The notes below the pieces were generated by a model. That model was not told the DNA's origin. It saw only the letters and a list, made by a program, of their open reading frames with translations, and searched no databases. A DNA stretch of 64,000 nucleotides from Buchnera aphidicola (Chaitophorus populicola) (GTDB lineage Bacteria; Pseudomonadota; Gammaproteobacteria; Enterobacterales; Enterobacteriaceae), in contig NZ_OZ060382.1 in the NCBI RefSeq assembly GCF_964058995.1, positions 372,001 through 436,000 on the forward strand, given 5' to 3'. A program made the translations under genes and the position numbers. Of the stretch, positions 54,182-63,884 are shown piece after piece; position 1 is the stretch's first letter, and every line of letters begins with the position of its first letter.

Positions 54182-54210
54182 TTTACTAAACGAATAAAAT
54201 AAGATATACT
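54182..54210 (+). promoter_or_regulatory. Promoter of tRNA-Ser
   Basis: TTTACT (54182-54187), a 17-base spacer and TATACT (54205-54210) stand 10 bases before the tRNA, so transcription would begin only a few bases ahead of the mature 5' end. The position and spacing are ideal for a tRNA promoter. Confidence 0.65.
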
Positions 54211-54220
54211 AAAAAATAAC

Positions 54221-54307
54221 GGTGAGGTGTCCGAGAGGATTAAGGAGCACGCCTGGAAAGCGTGTATACGAAAAATCGTATCAAGGGTTCGAATCCCTTT
54301 CTCACCA
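54221..54307 (+). tRNA. serW: tRNA-Ser (anticodon GGA)
   Basis: Class II cloverleaf of 87 bases: acceptor GGTGAGG paired with TCTCACC, anticodon stem ACGCC..GCGTG-type around CTGGAAA (GGA), and a long variable arm TATACG..CGTATC. The T arm is AAGGG TTCGAAT CCCTT. It reads UCC and UCU codons. The discriminator is A and CCA is not encoded. E. coli has G at this position. The symbol follows E. coli. Confidence 0.97.
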
Positions 54308-54350
54308 AAAAATGTTAATTTTTTAAAGTATTTTATTACAATTACAAAAA

Positions 54351-55058
54351 TTATAATATAGATAACTCCAAAGCAATCTTAGTTGCGTCATATAAGCTTT
54401 GTTCACGATCTACAGTAGTCATTTTTTCTTGATTTAATATACAATCTGAAACAGTACATATTGATATAGATTTAATATTTAATTCAGAAGATAAACTATA
54501 TAATCCAGAAGTTTCCATATCTAAAGCTAATATTTTAAAATTTTGCATTAAATCAAAAAATTTTTTATTTTTTCCATAAAAAGAATCGGTGGAAAAAATA
54601 TTACCAAAATAACAAAAAATATTTCTTTTTTTAGAGATTACATACGATTGATATAACATTTTAAAATTTGATATTGCGGATAAATCATAATTATTAAAAC
54701 GTATACGATTCATTGAAGAATCAGTAGACGCTCCAATTGCAATTATAATATCTTTCATTTTAATTTTTTTATTTATACTTCCACAAGTTCCTAAACGAAT
54801 AATTTTCTTTACATTATATACTTCAACTAATTCTCTAACATAAATAGACATCGAAGGAATTCCAATACCATGACTCATAAGAGAAATTTTTTTTCCTTTA
54901 TAATATCCTGTATAACCTAACATTAATCTTACATTATTGATTTTAATAGAATTATTTAAGAAATTTTCTGCTATATACTTAATTCTTAAAGGATCACCTG
55001 ACATTATTACAACTTCAGAAAAATCTAATTTTTTTGAACTAATATGGGGTGTAATCAT
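54351..55058 (-). CDS. deoD: Purine nucleoside phosphorylase
   Basis: Cleaves purine (deoxy)nucleosides with phosphate to base and (deoxy)ribose-1-phosphate. It has 235 residues (E. coli 239). Substrate site parts TPHIS, GDPLR, RLGTCGS and TVSDC with the catalytic Asp are kept, as is the downstream Arg. The ribose-binding motif is ALDMETSG, where E. coli has GVEMEAAG, so one Glu has become Asp while the second Glu is kept. Its product feeds DeoB, encoded 63 bases upstream in the same direction. Confidence 0.95.
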   Translation of the reverse strand: MITPHISSKKLDFSEVVIMSGDPLRIKYIAENFLNNSIKINNVRLMLGYTGYYKGKKISLMSHGIGIPSMSIYVRELVEVYNVKKIIRLGTCGSINKKIKMKDIIIAIGASTDSSMNRIRFNNYDLSAISNFKMLYQSYVISKKRNIFCYFGNIFSTDSFYGKNKKFFDLMQNFKILALDMETSGLYSLSSELNIKSISICTVSDCILNQEKMTTVDREQSLYDATKIALELSIL

Positions 55059-55121
55059 ATTTTTTAATATCCTATATAAATTTATTAAATAAATAAAAAT
55101 AAATTTAAAAACAAAAAAAAA

Positions 55122-56351
55122 TTATAAAAAACTCGTACCAAATTTCATTTTAGACATCCCAAAATACTGAGCAATAGTTTGTGATATATCCGCAAAAGTT
55201 TTTCTATGACCTAAATATCTTGGTTTTAAAAATTTTTTATATAAAAGTATAGGTATATTTTCTCTTGTATGATCCGTTCCTATCCAAGTAGGATCACATC
55301 CATGATCAGCAGTGATAATCAACAAATCATTATTTGTCATAAGATTTAAAAATTTATATAATTCTTTATCAAATAATTCTAATTCTTTCGCATATCCTAT
55401 AACATTTCTTCTATGTCCATATAATGAATCAAAATCAATAAAATTTACAAAAACTATAGTATTTTTATTATTCTTTTGTTTAATTAATAGTTCTTTATTT
55501 AAAAACTTAAAAATGTCTTGAATAGAATATAACGAAATTTTTTTTGAAATTCCTTTACCTGAAAAAATATCATAAATTTTTCCTACAGAAATCACATAAG
55601 AATTTTTTTCTAATAAAAATTTTTCTAAAATCGTATTATAAGCCGGTTTCATTGAATAATCTTTTCTATTACGAGTTCGTATAAAATTTTTATTTACATT
55701 AATAAACGGTCTTGCAATTACTCTGCAAATGTTATATTTACTATGATTTAAAACATTTCTGATTTTACTACATAACGAATATAATTTTTTTAATCCAAAA
55801 TAATTTTCATGACAAGCAATTTGTATAACAGAATCAGCTGAAGTATATATAATTGGATATTTTGTTTTGATATGTTCTAATCCATAAAAATTTATAATTT
55901 CAATACCTGAAGAATGTTTATTACCAAGAAAATTTACAATTCCTGTTTTTTGAGAAATTTTTTTTAATAAAGAACATGGAATACTATTATTTAAACTTGT
56001 AAAATATTCCCATTCATGTAATACAGGCGAACCTGCTATTTCCCAATGACCGGAACAAGTATCTTTACCTTTAGAAATAGGACTACTATAAGCATAGCTT
56101 CCTATAATTTTTGAATTTTTATCACATCCTTTCGGAAACTTTCCACAAGATTTCTTTAAAGCATGAATTAATCCTAAAGAAGTTAAAACAGGAATTTTAA
56201 GAATATTTTCTTGTAATACATTCATTTTTTTTTTATATAAATATTTAAATATATTACCTAAAGTATTAGCACCTAAATCATGAAATTTATATGAATCTTT
56301 CGTTGAACCAATGCCTAATGAGTCTAAAACTAACAAAAAAACTCTCTTCAT
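55122..56351 (-). CDS. deoB: Phosphopentomutase
   Basis: Interconverts ribose-1- and ribose-5-phosphate, linking nucleoside salvage to the pentose pathway. The 409 residues (E. coli 407) belong to the alkaline-phosphatase superfamily. Metal ligands are in VLDSLGIG and TADHGCDPTWIGTDHTRE, and the phosphorylated Thr is in SKGKDTCSGHWE. The ATG at 56351 with GAG seven bases upstream aligns with E. coli; the frame opens 4 codons earlier. Confidence 0.97.
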   Translation of the reverse strand: MKRVFLLVLDSLGIGSTKDSYKFHDLGANTLGNIFKYLYKKKMNVLQENILKIPVLTSLGLIHALKKSCGKFPKGCDKNSKIIGSYAYSSPISKGKDTCSGHWEIAGSPVLHEWEYFTSLNNSIPCSLLKKISQKTGIVNFLGNKHSSGIEIINFYGLEHIKTKYPIIYTSADSVIQIACHENYFGLKKLYSLCSKIRNVLNHSKYNICRVIARPFINVNKNFIRTRNRKDYSMKPAYNTILEKFLLEKNSYVISVGKIYDIFSGKGISKKISLYSIQDIFKFLNKELLIKQKNNKNTIVFVNFIDFDSLYGHRRNVIGYAKELELFDKELYKFLNLMTNNDLLIITADHGCDPTWIGTDHTRENIPILLYKKFLKPRYLGHRKTFADISQTIAQYFGMSKMKFGTSFL

Positions 56352-56427
56352 AAATTTTCTCATAAAAAATTTTATTTAATTTATATATATTTTATTTATA
56401 ACTAAAAGTATTTTTTTTTTTAAAATA

Positions 56428-58029
56428 CTATTTAATTTTTAAAAAATTTATATATTTATATTTTTTTATAATTGTTTTTAATCTAAACGTACTTGGAGAA
56501 AAATAAACAATTACATTGTCATGATCATATGCTAAAGAAGAATAATTTTCATTTTTAAATTTTTCTAATAATTTTATGTTATCTGAATTAATCCATCGAA
56601 TACAAGATATATTAGTATTTTCATAGCTTGCAAGTACTTTATATTCTGTTTTCAATCTTTCTAAAACTACATCAAATTGTAATTGACCTATTACTCCTAA
56701 TATTAAAGAATTATTTACTATAGGTCGAAATACATGCATAACTCCTTCTTCTGCAAGCTGTTTAAGTCCACGTAATAAAGTTTTTTGTTTTAATGAATCC
56801 TGTAAAATAATACACTTAAAAAAATCTGGAGTAAATTTTGGAATTTCAGTAAATTCAACACTTTCTCCTTCTGTAAAAGTGTCTCCTATTTTAATATTTC
56901 CATTACTATATACTCCAATTATATCTCCAGGATATCCTTTATTTATAATAAATCTTTCTCCAGCAATAAAATTCATAGCATTATTTATAATTTTAAATTT
57001 TTTTGTACGAACATGAAAAATCCTCATACCTTTTATATATTTTCCAGATACTATACGTATAAAAGCTACTCGATCATGATGCTTTAAATTCATATTAGCT
57101 TGAATTTTAAATACAAATCCTGTAAAATTTTTTTCTGTTGAATTTATTTTTCTAGATTTACTAATTCTATACTTCGGATATGGACCCCATTTAATTAATC
57201 CGTCTAAAACATTTTTTAATCCAGAATTATTTAATGCACTTCCAAAAAATATAGGAGTTTCTAATCCTTTTAAAAAATTTTTTTGATTAAACTTATGATA
57301 ATATGATTGAACTAAATCTATATCTTCTAGTAAAACAGATATTTCATGACTATTTAAATATTTTTTTAAACTAATAGAATCTACCATCGAAATAACTTTG
57401 ATTATATGTAAATTTTCTGTACTATAGTCTTTAAAATATAAAATAATTTTATTATCATAAAAATTAAAAATACCTTTAAAATTTTTTCCACTACCAATCG
57501 GCCAAGTCATAGGAACACAAAAAATTTTTAATTTTTTTTCAATATCATCTAAAATTTTTATAAACTCATAAGTATTTCTGTCTAATTTATTAATAAAAGT
57601 AATAATTGGAATTTTTTTTAAACGAGCTACCTTAATTAATTTTTTTGTTCTTGTTTCTACACTTTTAGAAGCATCAATAATCATTAGACATGAATCTACT
57701 GCTGTTAAAACTCTATACGTATCTTCAGAAAAATCTTCATGACCAGGTGTATCTAATAAATTTAAATAATGTTTAGCGTAAGAAAATTGAATTACAGAAG
57801 TTGTAACTGAAATACCTCTTTTTTTCTCAATTTCCATCCAATCTGATTTAGCATATTTTTTAGACTTTTTTGCTTTAATAGTCCCAGATTGATGAATAAC
57901 TTTACTTAAAAATAAAAATTTTTCTGTTACTGTAGTTTTTCCTGAATCAGGGTGCGAAATAATAGCAAATGTTCGTCTTTTTTTAATTTTTTTTAGATAT
58001 TTTGTATTTAACGTTATATTTTTAATCAT
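56428..58029 (-). CDS. prfC: Peptide chain release factor 3
   Basis: GTPase that recycles RF1 and RF2 after termination. It has 533 residues (E. coli 529). G1 is SHPDSGKTT, switch I lies in KSDWMEIEKKRGISVTTS, G3 is DTPGHEDFS and G4 is NKLD. The second-domain stretch GFVFKIQANM and the QFDVVLERLK region are conserved. RF3 is dispensable in E. coli, so its retention in a reduced genome is notable. Confidence 0.97.
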   Translation of the reverse strand: MIKNITLNTKYLKKIKKRRTFAIISHPDSGKTTVTEKFLFLSKVIHQSGTIKAKKSKKYAKSDWMEIEKKRGISVTTSVIQFSYAKHYLNLLDTPGHEDFSEDTYRVLTAVDSCLMIIDASKSVETRTKKLIKVARLKKIPIITFINKLDRNTYEFIKILDDIEKKLKIFCVPMTWPIGSGKNFKGIFNFYDNKIILYFKDYSTENLHIIKVISMVDSISLKKYLNSHEISVLLEDIDLVQSYYHKFNQKNFLKGLETPIFFGSALNNSGLKNVLDGLIKWGPYPKYRISKSRKINSTEKNFTGFVFKIQANMNLKHHDRVAFIRIVSGKYIKGMRIFHVRTKKFKIINNAMNFIAGERFIINKGYPGDIIGVYSNGNIKIGDTFTEGESVEFTEIPKFTPDFFKCIILQDSLKQKTLLRGLKQLAEEGVMHVFRPIVNNSLILGVIGQLQFDVVLERLKTEYKVLASYENTNISCIRWINSDNIKLLEKFKNENYSSLAYDHDNVIVYFSPSTFRLKTIIKKYKYINFLKIK

Positions 58030-58232
58030 GATTGAAATATTTTCTCTTGTGAATTTATTAATATTTTTCTAATCACTATAAATTATATAAATAAATTTTA
58101 ATATAATGTATTGTATTTAATAATATTTTAAAAAAATTATTATATAAAATTTAATTTTAAAACTAACATCAAGTAAAAAATTTTATTTTAAAAAATATGA
58201 TAAGCTAAGATTATTTATTTTAAAAAACATAT

Positions 58233-59246
58233 ATGAAAAAAAAAATTTATATAGCATATACCGGCGGAACTATTGGAATGAAAAAATCTAAAAAAGGATA
58301 TATTCCAATTTCAGGTTTTTTGCAAAAACAAATAAAAAATATGCCAGAATTTTATAAAAAAGAAATGCCTATATTTACTATTCATGAATATCAACCACTT
58401 ATAGATTCATCTAATATGACACCTAAAAATTGGAAAAAAATTGCATATGATATTCAAAAAAATTATAAAAAATATGATGGATTTATTATCTTACACGGTA
58501 CAGATACTATGTCTTACACAGCATCTGCATTATCTTTTATTTTAGAAAATTTAAATAAACCAGTAATAATTACAGGATCACAAATACCACTCTCTGAAGT
58601 AAGATCAGATGGAAGGCAAAACTTACTAAATTCTCTTTTTATTGCAGCGCATTATCCTATCAATGAAGTAACATTATTTTTTCATAATAAACTATATAGA
58701 GGTAACAGAACAACTAAAATGAATGCAAATGGATTAAATGCATTTTCTTCACCTAATCTACATCCTTTATTAGAAATCGGTATAGATATTAAATATAAAT
58801 ATAAAAAATTAAAAAATAAAAAAAATCAAAATCTTCTTGTTCATAATATTTCATCTCAACCAATTACTGTACTTACAATATATCCAGGAATTTCTAATAA
58901 AATTATCAGAAACTGTCTTTTAAAACCAACTAAAGGTGTAATTTTATATACATACGGTACAGGAAACGCTCCTCAAAATAAAAAATTCTTAAAACAATTA
59001 CATAAAGCTGCACAAAAAAAAATTATCATATTAAATCTTACACAATGTTTTTCAGGAAGAGTAAATATGAATAATTATTTTACTGGAAAAACTTTATTTA
59101 CTTCAGGAATTATTAGTGGAAAAGATTTAACTCTTGAAGCTGCAATTACAAAATTACATTTTTTATTTAGTCAAAATTTTTCTTTTAATATAATTAAAGA
59201 ACAAATAAAAAAAAATATACGCGGAGAAATAACTGATTCTAACTAA
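58233..59246 (+). CDS. ansA: L-asparaginase I (cytoplasmic)
   Basis: Hydrolyses asparagine to aspartate and ammonia in the cytoplasm. The 337 residues (E. coli 338) show both catalytic threonines: YTGGTIGM at the N-terminus and LHGTDTMSYTAS around residue 90. RSDGRQNLLNS, and the lysine in TTKMNANGLNAFSS, are also present. No signal peptide is present, which favours type I over the periplasmic type II. It is convergent with nfuA across 44 bases. Confidence 0.95.
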   Translation: MKKKIYIAYTGGTIGMKKSKKGYIPISGFLQKQIKNMPEFYKKEMPIFTIHEYQPLIDSSNMTPKNWKKIAYDIQKNYKKYDGFIILHGTDTMSYTASALSFILENLNKPVIITGSQIPLSEVRSDGRQNLLNSLFIAAHYPINEVTLFFHNKLYRGNRTTKMNANGLNAFSSPNLHPLLEIGIDIKYKYKKLKNKKNQNLLVHNISSQPITVLTIYPGISNKIIRNCLLKPTKGVILYTYGTGNAPQNKKFLKQLHKAAQKKIIILNLTQCFSGRVNMNNYFTGKTLFTSGIISGKDLTLEAAITKLHFLFSQNFSFNIIKEQIKKNIRGEITDSN

Positions 59247-59290
59247 AATAATTTATATATCTTAGAACTTAAACTTTATTTATACATTAA

Positions 59291-59866
59291 TTAATAATAA
59301 GAATATAAACTCGGTATATGATTAGTGATATCTCGAACTGCAATAAGATCAGGAAAATTTTCTAATAAACGTTTTTCAACCATATTTTTTAAAGTTGAAC
59401 TAACCATAGAACAACCATTACATCCACCTTGAAATTGAATAATGACTTCTTTTTTGTTATTTACTTTAATTAATATTATTTTTCCGCCATGTGAATGTAA
59501 AAAAGGATTTATATTTACTTCTATAAAATAATTAATTTTCTCTTCAAACGATGTAAAATTTTTTTTAACAGATTTTTTTATATAAGGAGATCTTAAAATT
59601 AATTCAAAATTTAAATTATTTTTTATTAATTTAATTTCAGAATCTCTTAAAAAAGGTACATGTGATTTTTTAATATAAACATTAAAATCCATAAAATTAA
59701 ATTTTTTATATTTTTTATCTTCATCGTTTCCATATAAATATTCTAAGTTACATTCTGCTTTCTCAGTACCAGGATTTGTTACAAAAATTTTTATATGTGT
59801 ATTTTTTTTTTTTTTTGATAATAATTTAGAAATATATTTTTGTGCATTCACAGAAATTTTAATCAT
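59291..59866 (-). CDS. nfuA: Iron-sulfur cluster carrier NfuA
   Basis: Delivers 4Fe-4S clusters to target enzymes. The 191 residues equal E. coli. The C-terminal Nfu domain has the cluster-binding CxxC in FQGGCNGCSMVSSTLK and FLHSHGGKIILI before it. The N-terminal degenerate A-type domain is diverged. It stands back to back with bioH; the gntX gene found between them in E. coli is missing. Confidence 0.96.
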   Translation of the reverse strand: MIKISVNAQKYISKLLSKKKKNTHIKIFVTNPGTEKAECNLEYLYGNDEDKKYKKFNFMDFNVYIKKSHVPFLRDSEIKLIKNNLNFELILRSPYIKKSVKKNFTSFEEKINYFIEVNINPFLHSHGGKIILIKVNNKKEVIIQFQGGCNGCSMVSSTLKNMVEKRLLENFPDLIAVRDITNHIPSLYSYY

Positions 59867-59990
59867 AGTAATATAAATTTTTATTAATTAATATACTTAA
59901 TTTTATATTAAAAACTAAATTAAATATATATCTAATTAAAATATATAATAAATTATATCAATTTTATATTTTTTTCAAAAACATTATACA

Positions 59991-60761
59991 TTGCAAAATA
60001 ATAAACAATACAATATGCATACACAAAGAAAAAACTTAATATTTATACATGGGCTTGGATTTAATAAAAAAATATGGTTTTTTTTAAAAGAAAAATTAAA
60101 AAGAAATTTTAAAATATATACAATAAATCTTCCTATTCCAATAAAAAAAAATAATTTCTATATCGAATTAAATAACTTTATTAATACAAAAATATCTCAA
60201 ATACCATATAATTCTATATTAATTGGATGGTCAATAGGTGGTATATTAGCTACTTTATTAGCTATACGAAATCAAAAAAAAATATTATCGTTAATTACTA
60301 TTGCATCCTCTCCATGTTTTATGAAAAAAAATTCTTGGCCAGGAATGAACAATGCTCAAATTAAAAAATTAAAAAAAGAATTAATATATAATTATAAAAA
60401 TTCTATAAAAAATTTCATAAATTTACAAAAAAATGAACAAAATAAAAAATATATTAAAATATTAAAAAAAAAAATTACATCTATTGCTCAACCAAAAATT
60501 ATATCTATTAAATTTAATATAAAAATATTAAAAAAAATTGATTTAAGAAATTTAATTACAAAAATTAATATTCCAATGTTAAGAATATATGGAGAATTTG
60601 ATGTTATAGTTCCTAAAAAAATTTCATATATATTAAATAATTTATTACATGATAATAATTCTTATATTATAAAAAAATCTAATCATGCTCCATTTATTTC
60701 GCATTTTAATGAATTTAATAATATATTTTTTAAATTTATTAAAGAAAATATATACATATAA
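59991..60761 (+). CDS. bioH: Pimeloyl-ACP methyl ester carboxylesterase BioH
   Basis: Alpha/beta hydrolase that releases pimeloyl-ACP from its methyl ester, entering biotin synthesis. The nucleophile elbow is GWSIGG, the catalytic Asp is in YGEFDVIVP and the His is in SNHAPFISH. ASSPCF and WPG are BioH marks. From a TTG at 59991 the product has 256 residues, as in E. coli, and the N-terminus aligns without gaps up to FIHG. The first ATG is at codon 9. No strong Shine-Dalgarno is visible before either. Confidence 0.88.
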   Translation: MQNNKQYNMHTQRKNLIFIHGLGFNKKIWFFLKEKLKRNFKIYTINLPIPIKKNNFYIELNNFINTKISQIPYNSILIGWSIGGILATLLAIRNQKKILSLITIASSPCFMKKNSWPGMNNAQIKKLKKELIYNYKNSIKNFINLQKNEQNKKYIKILKKKITSIAQPKIISIKFNIKILKKIDLRNLITKINIPMLRIYGEFDVIVPKKISYILNNLLHDNNSYIIKKSNHAPFISHFNEFNNIFFKFIKENIYI

Positions 60762-60780
60762 AAATTTTATTTTATAATAT

Positions 60781-60832
60781 AACTTTCGTATTATTAGATA
60801 ATTTGATATTTAAATCTAATATTACGAAAGTT
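60781..60832. terminator. Bidirectional terminator between bioH and ssb
   Basis: Nineteen positions (AACTTTCGTA-x-TATTAGAT against its complement) pair with one mismatch around a 14-base loop. The structure lies 20 bases after bioH and 31 before the ssb stop and can form in both transcripts. T-rich sequence follows on the minus strand. Confidence 0.6.
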
Positions 60833-60863
60833 AAAATTTAAATTAAAAATTTATATCAAATAT

Positions 60864-61370
60864 TTAAAAAGGAATTTCATCTTCAAAATCCGTATTTGAT
60901 TCATCATCTAATAATAAATTTTTATCAGATTTTTTTTTAAAATTTTTATTATTTTTCAATAAAGAATTTTTATTAAAAAGATTTTTTTTATTATTTGAAT
61001 GATCTTTTTCCAATTTACTTTGCCTATTACCAAGCATTTGCATAGATCCGTTAATATTTACAATAATCTCTGTTGTATATCTTTCTAAATTATTTTGATC
61101 TTTCCATTTTCTAGTTTGTAAAGATCCTTCAATATATACCTGAGATCCTTTTTTTAAATATTCTCCTGTAATTTCAGCTAATTTTCCAAATAAAACGACT
61201 TTATGCCATTCAGTTTTTTCTCGAATTTCACCTGTATTTTTATCTTTCCAATTTTCTGAAGTAGCTACATTAATATTTGCTACTGCTGATCCATTCGTCA
61301 TATATCGAATATCTGGATCTTGTCCAAGATATCCTATTAAAATAACTTTATTAATACCACGACTTGCCAT
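60864..61370 (-). CDS. ssb: Single-stranded DNA-binding protein
   Basis: OB-fold protein coating ssDNA in replication and repair. The 168 residues (E. coli 178) begin [23 protein letters not shown] and hold [13 protein letters not shown] and [11 protein letters not shown]. The linker is Lys/Asn-rich and shorter. The acidic partner-binding tail ends DFEDEIPF, so docking of repair partners is preserved. It is divergent from dusA. Confidence 0.98.
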   Translation of the reverse strand: MASRGINKVILIGYLGQDPDIRYMTNGSAVANINVATSENWKDKNTGEIREKTEWHKVVLFGKLAEITGEYLKKGSQVYIEGSLQTRKWKDQNNLERYTTEIIVNINGSMQMLGNRQSKLEKDHSNNKKNLFNKNSLLKNNKNFKKKSDKNLLLDDESNTDFEDEIPF

Positions 61371-61477
61371 ACAAGTATATCTCCAATATAAAAAACTCTT
61401 TTAAAATACTATATTTAAAAAATAAATACTCTATAATTGATATTTAACTCTTAAACTAAAATAATTATTTTAAAAAA

Positions 61478-62455
61478 ATGAAAAATAAACGTTTTTGCGT
61501 TGCCCCAATGTTTAATTATACAGATAAACATTGTAGATATTTTCATCGATTATTAATAAAAAATGCATATCTATATACTGAAATGGTAACAACACAAAGT
61601 ATTTTAAACAAAAAATTTAAGCTAATTACAAATAAAGATCCAAAACAAATGATTTCTTTACAAATAATAGGAAACAAACCTAAAGATATTGCAAAATGTG
61701 CAGAAATAGCATATAAAAAAAAATATAATGAAATCAATTTGAATATTGGTTGTCCATCTCCATCTATGACAAAAAATAATTTAGGAGTTATTTTAATGAA
61801 AAATACTCAAATTATTTTAGAATCTTTGGAATTAATAAAAAAATCTGTTCCAATACCTATTAGTATTAAAACACGAACAGGATTTGATAATAATAATACA
61901 TATAATTTCCTATATAATTTCATTCATATCATTTCTAAAGAAAAATTATGTAAAATTTTTATTATTCATGCAAGAAATGCTATTCTTAAAAAATTTAGTC
62001 CTAAAAAAAACCGTAATATTCCTGTACTAAAATATGAATATGTATATCAATTAAAAAAAGATTTTCCTGATTTAAAATTTATTATTAATGGTGGCATTAA
62101 ATCTATTAAAGAAATTAAAAATCATTATAAAAAAGTTGATGGAGTTATGATGGGACGAGAAGTATATAAAAATCCTTTAATTTTAAAAAAAATAGATCAA
62201 AAAATATTTTTTGAAAAAAATAAAAATTTAACAATACAAAAAATTTTATTTTATATGTCTAAATATATTGCTAAAGAAAGAAAAAAAAATACACCTTTAA
62301 ATTCTATCACGCGTCATATGTACGGAATTTTTTACGGTAAAAAAGGCTCAAAAAAATGGAAATATTTTTTAAATAATTTAAATTTAAAAAAAAAATATAT
62401 AAATATTAAAGAAGAATTCAATAAAATATACTCATTATTAAATAATAAATTATAA
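61478..62455 (+). CDS. dusA: tRNA-dihydrouridine synthase A
   Basis: FMN-dependent reductase making dihydrouridine in the tRNA D loop (U20/U20a in E. coli). The 325 residues contain VAPMFNYTDKHCRYFHRLL, YTEMVTTQS, the catalytic Cys in LNIGCPSPS, FIIHARNA and the FMN phosphate site NGGIKS..GVMMGREVY. ENREIP-like KNRNIP and SITRHMYGIFYG favour DusA over DusB or DusC. Confidence 0.95.
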   Translation: MKNKRFCVAPMFNYTDKHCRYFHRLLIKNAYLYTEMVTTQSILNKKFKLITNKDPKQMISLQIIGNKPKDIAKCAEIAYKKKYNEINLNIGCPSPSMTKNNLGVILMKNTQIILESLELIKKSVPIPISIKTRTGFDNNNTYNFLYNFIHIISKEKLCKIFIIHARNAILKKFSPKKNRNIPVLKYEYVYQLKKDFPDLKFIINGGIKSIKEIKNHYKKVDGVMMGREVYKNPLILKKIDQKIFFEKNKNLTIQKILFYMSKYIAKERKKNTPLNSITRHMYGIFYGKKGSKKWKYFLNNLNLKKKYINIKEEFNKIYSLLNNKL

Positions 62456-62474
62456 AAAGTACGGATAATTATTT

Positions 62475-63884
62475 ATGTTAAAAAATCAAAAAAAATATAC
62501 AAACTTAAAAAATGATTTTAAAAAAAATAAAAAACTACCTCATTCAACAGAAGCCGAAGAATCTGTTTTAGGTGGATTAATGTTAAATAATAAAAAATGG
62601 AATAAAATAGAAAAAATTTTAAAAGAAAAAGATTTTTTCCATGAATTACATCAAATAATTTTCAAAGAAATGAAAAAATTAATAAATATAAATAAACCTA
62701 TAGATTTAATTACATTATCAGAATCTTTTAAAAATAATAAAAAATTAAAAAATATTATAAATTTTTCTTACTTAGCTAAATTATCTAAAAATACCTTTAG
62801 TATATCAAATATTTCTTTCTATGCTAATATTATTAAAGAACATGCAATGATGAGAAAATTTATTCACATTTCTAAAAAAATTTCTCATTTAGGATATTTT
62901 CCTAACGGAAAAAATAGTAATGATATTTTAAATTATATAGAATCTTATTTTATAAAACTTTCACAAAATAAAATTATCAATCATGGACCTAAAAATATTG
63001 AAGAAATTTTAAATGTTACAATTTCAAATCTTGAAAAACTTATAAAAAATCCACATAAAACAGTTACAGGAATTGATACCGGATATAAAGATCTTAATCA
63101 AAAAACATTTGGATTACAATCATCTGATTTAATTATAATTGCTTCTAGACCTTCTATGGGAAAAACTACATTTGCTATGAATTTATGTGAAAATGCTTCT
63201 ATGTTATATGATAAACCAATTTTAATTTTTAGTTTAGAAATGCCTAGTGAACAAATTATGATAAAAATATTATCATCTTTATCTAGAGTAGATCAAACGA
63301 ATATACGTACAGGAAATATAAATGATGAAGAATGGTCTAGAATTTCTAGTACAATAAATATCTTACTAAAAAAGAAAAATATATATATAGATGACTCTTC
63401 TTCTCTTACACCAAACGAAATTCGTACACGCGCCTATAAAATATATAAAGAACATAATGGAATTAGTTTAATTATGATTGATTACCTACAATTAATGAAT
63501 GCGCCTTCTTTTTCAGAAAATAGAACGTTAGAAATAGCAGAAATTTCAAAAAAATTAAAAATATTAGCAAAAGAATTAAAAATACCTATTATAGCTCTTT
63601 CTCAATTAAATCGATCTTTAGAACAAAGATCCGACAAAAGACCGATTAATTCTGATTTAAGAGAATCTGGTTCTATTGAACAAGATGCAGACTTAATTAT
63701 GTTTATCTATCGAGATGAAATATATCATCAAGATACTAATTTAAAAGGAGTTGCAGAAATAATTATTAGTAAACAAAGAAATGGACCTATAGGTAATATA
63801 CGTTTAACATTTAATAGTCAGTTTTCTAGGTTTGATAACTATGCTGAAAATTTATATAATAATAAAAATAAAATAAATTATTAA
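62475..63884 (+). CDS. dnaB: Replicative DNA helicase DnaB
   Basis: Hexameric 5'-3' helicase of the replication fork. The 469 residues (E. coli 471) have the N-terminal primase-binding domain opening with PHSTEAEESVLGGLML. Walker A is ASRPSMGKTTFAMN, Walker B is LIMIDYLQLM, and ALSQLNRSLEQRSDKRP and IEQDADLIMFIYRDE are conserved. It lies 19 bases after dusA. The 116 bases after it, up to the window end, are plain A+T sequence with no recognisable feature. Confidence 0.98.
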   Translation: MLKNQKKYTNLKNDFKKNKKLPHSTEAEESVLGGLMLNNKKWNKIEKILKEKDFFHELHQIIFKEMKKLININKPIDLITLSESFKNNKKLKNIINFSYLAKLSKNTFSISNISFYANIIKEHAMMRKFIHISKKISHLGYFPNGKNSNDILNYIESYFIKLSQNKIINHGPKNIEEILNVTISNLEKLIKNPHKTVTGIDTGYKDLNQKTFGLQSSDLIIIASRPSMGKTTFAMNLCENASMLYDKPILIFSLEMPSEQIMIKILSSLSRVDQTNIRTGNINDEEWSRISSTINILLKKKNIYIDDSSSLTPNEIRTRAYKIYKEHNGISLIMIDYLQLMNAPSFSENRTLEIAEISKKLKILAKELKIPIIALSQLNRSLEQRSDKRPINSDLRESGSIEQDADLIMFIYRDEIYHQDTNLKGVAEIIISKQRNGPIGNIRLTFNSQFSRFDNYAENLYNNKNKINY

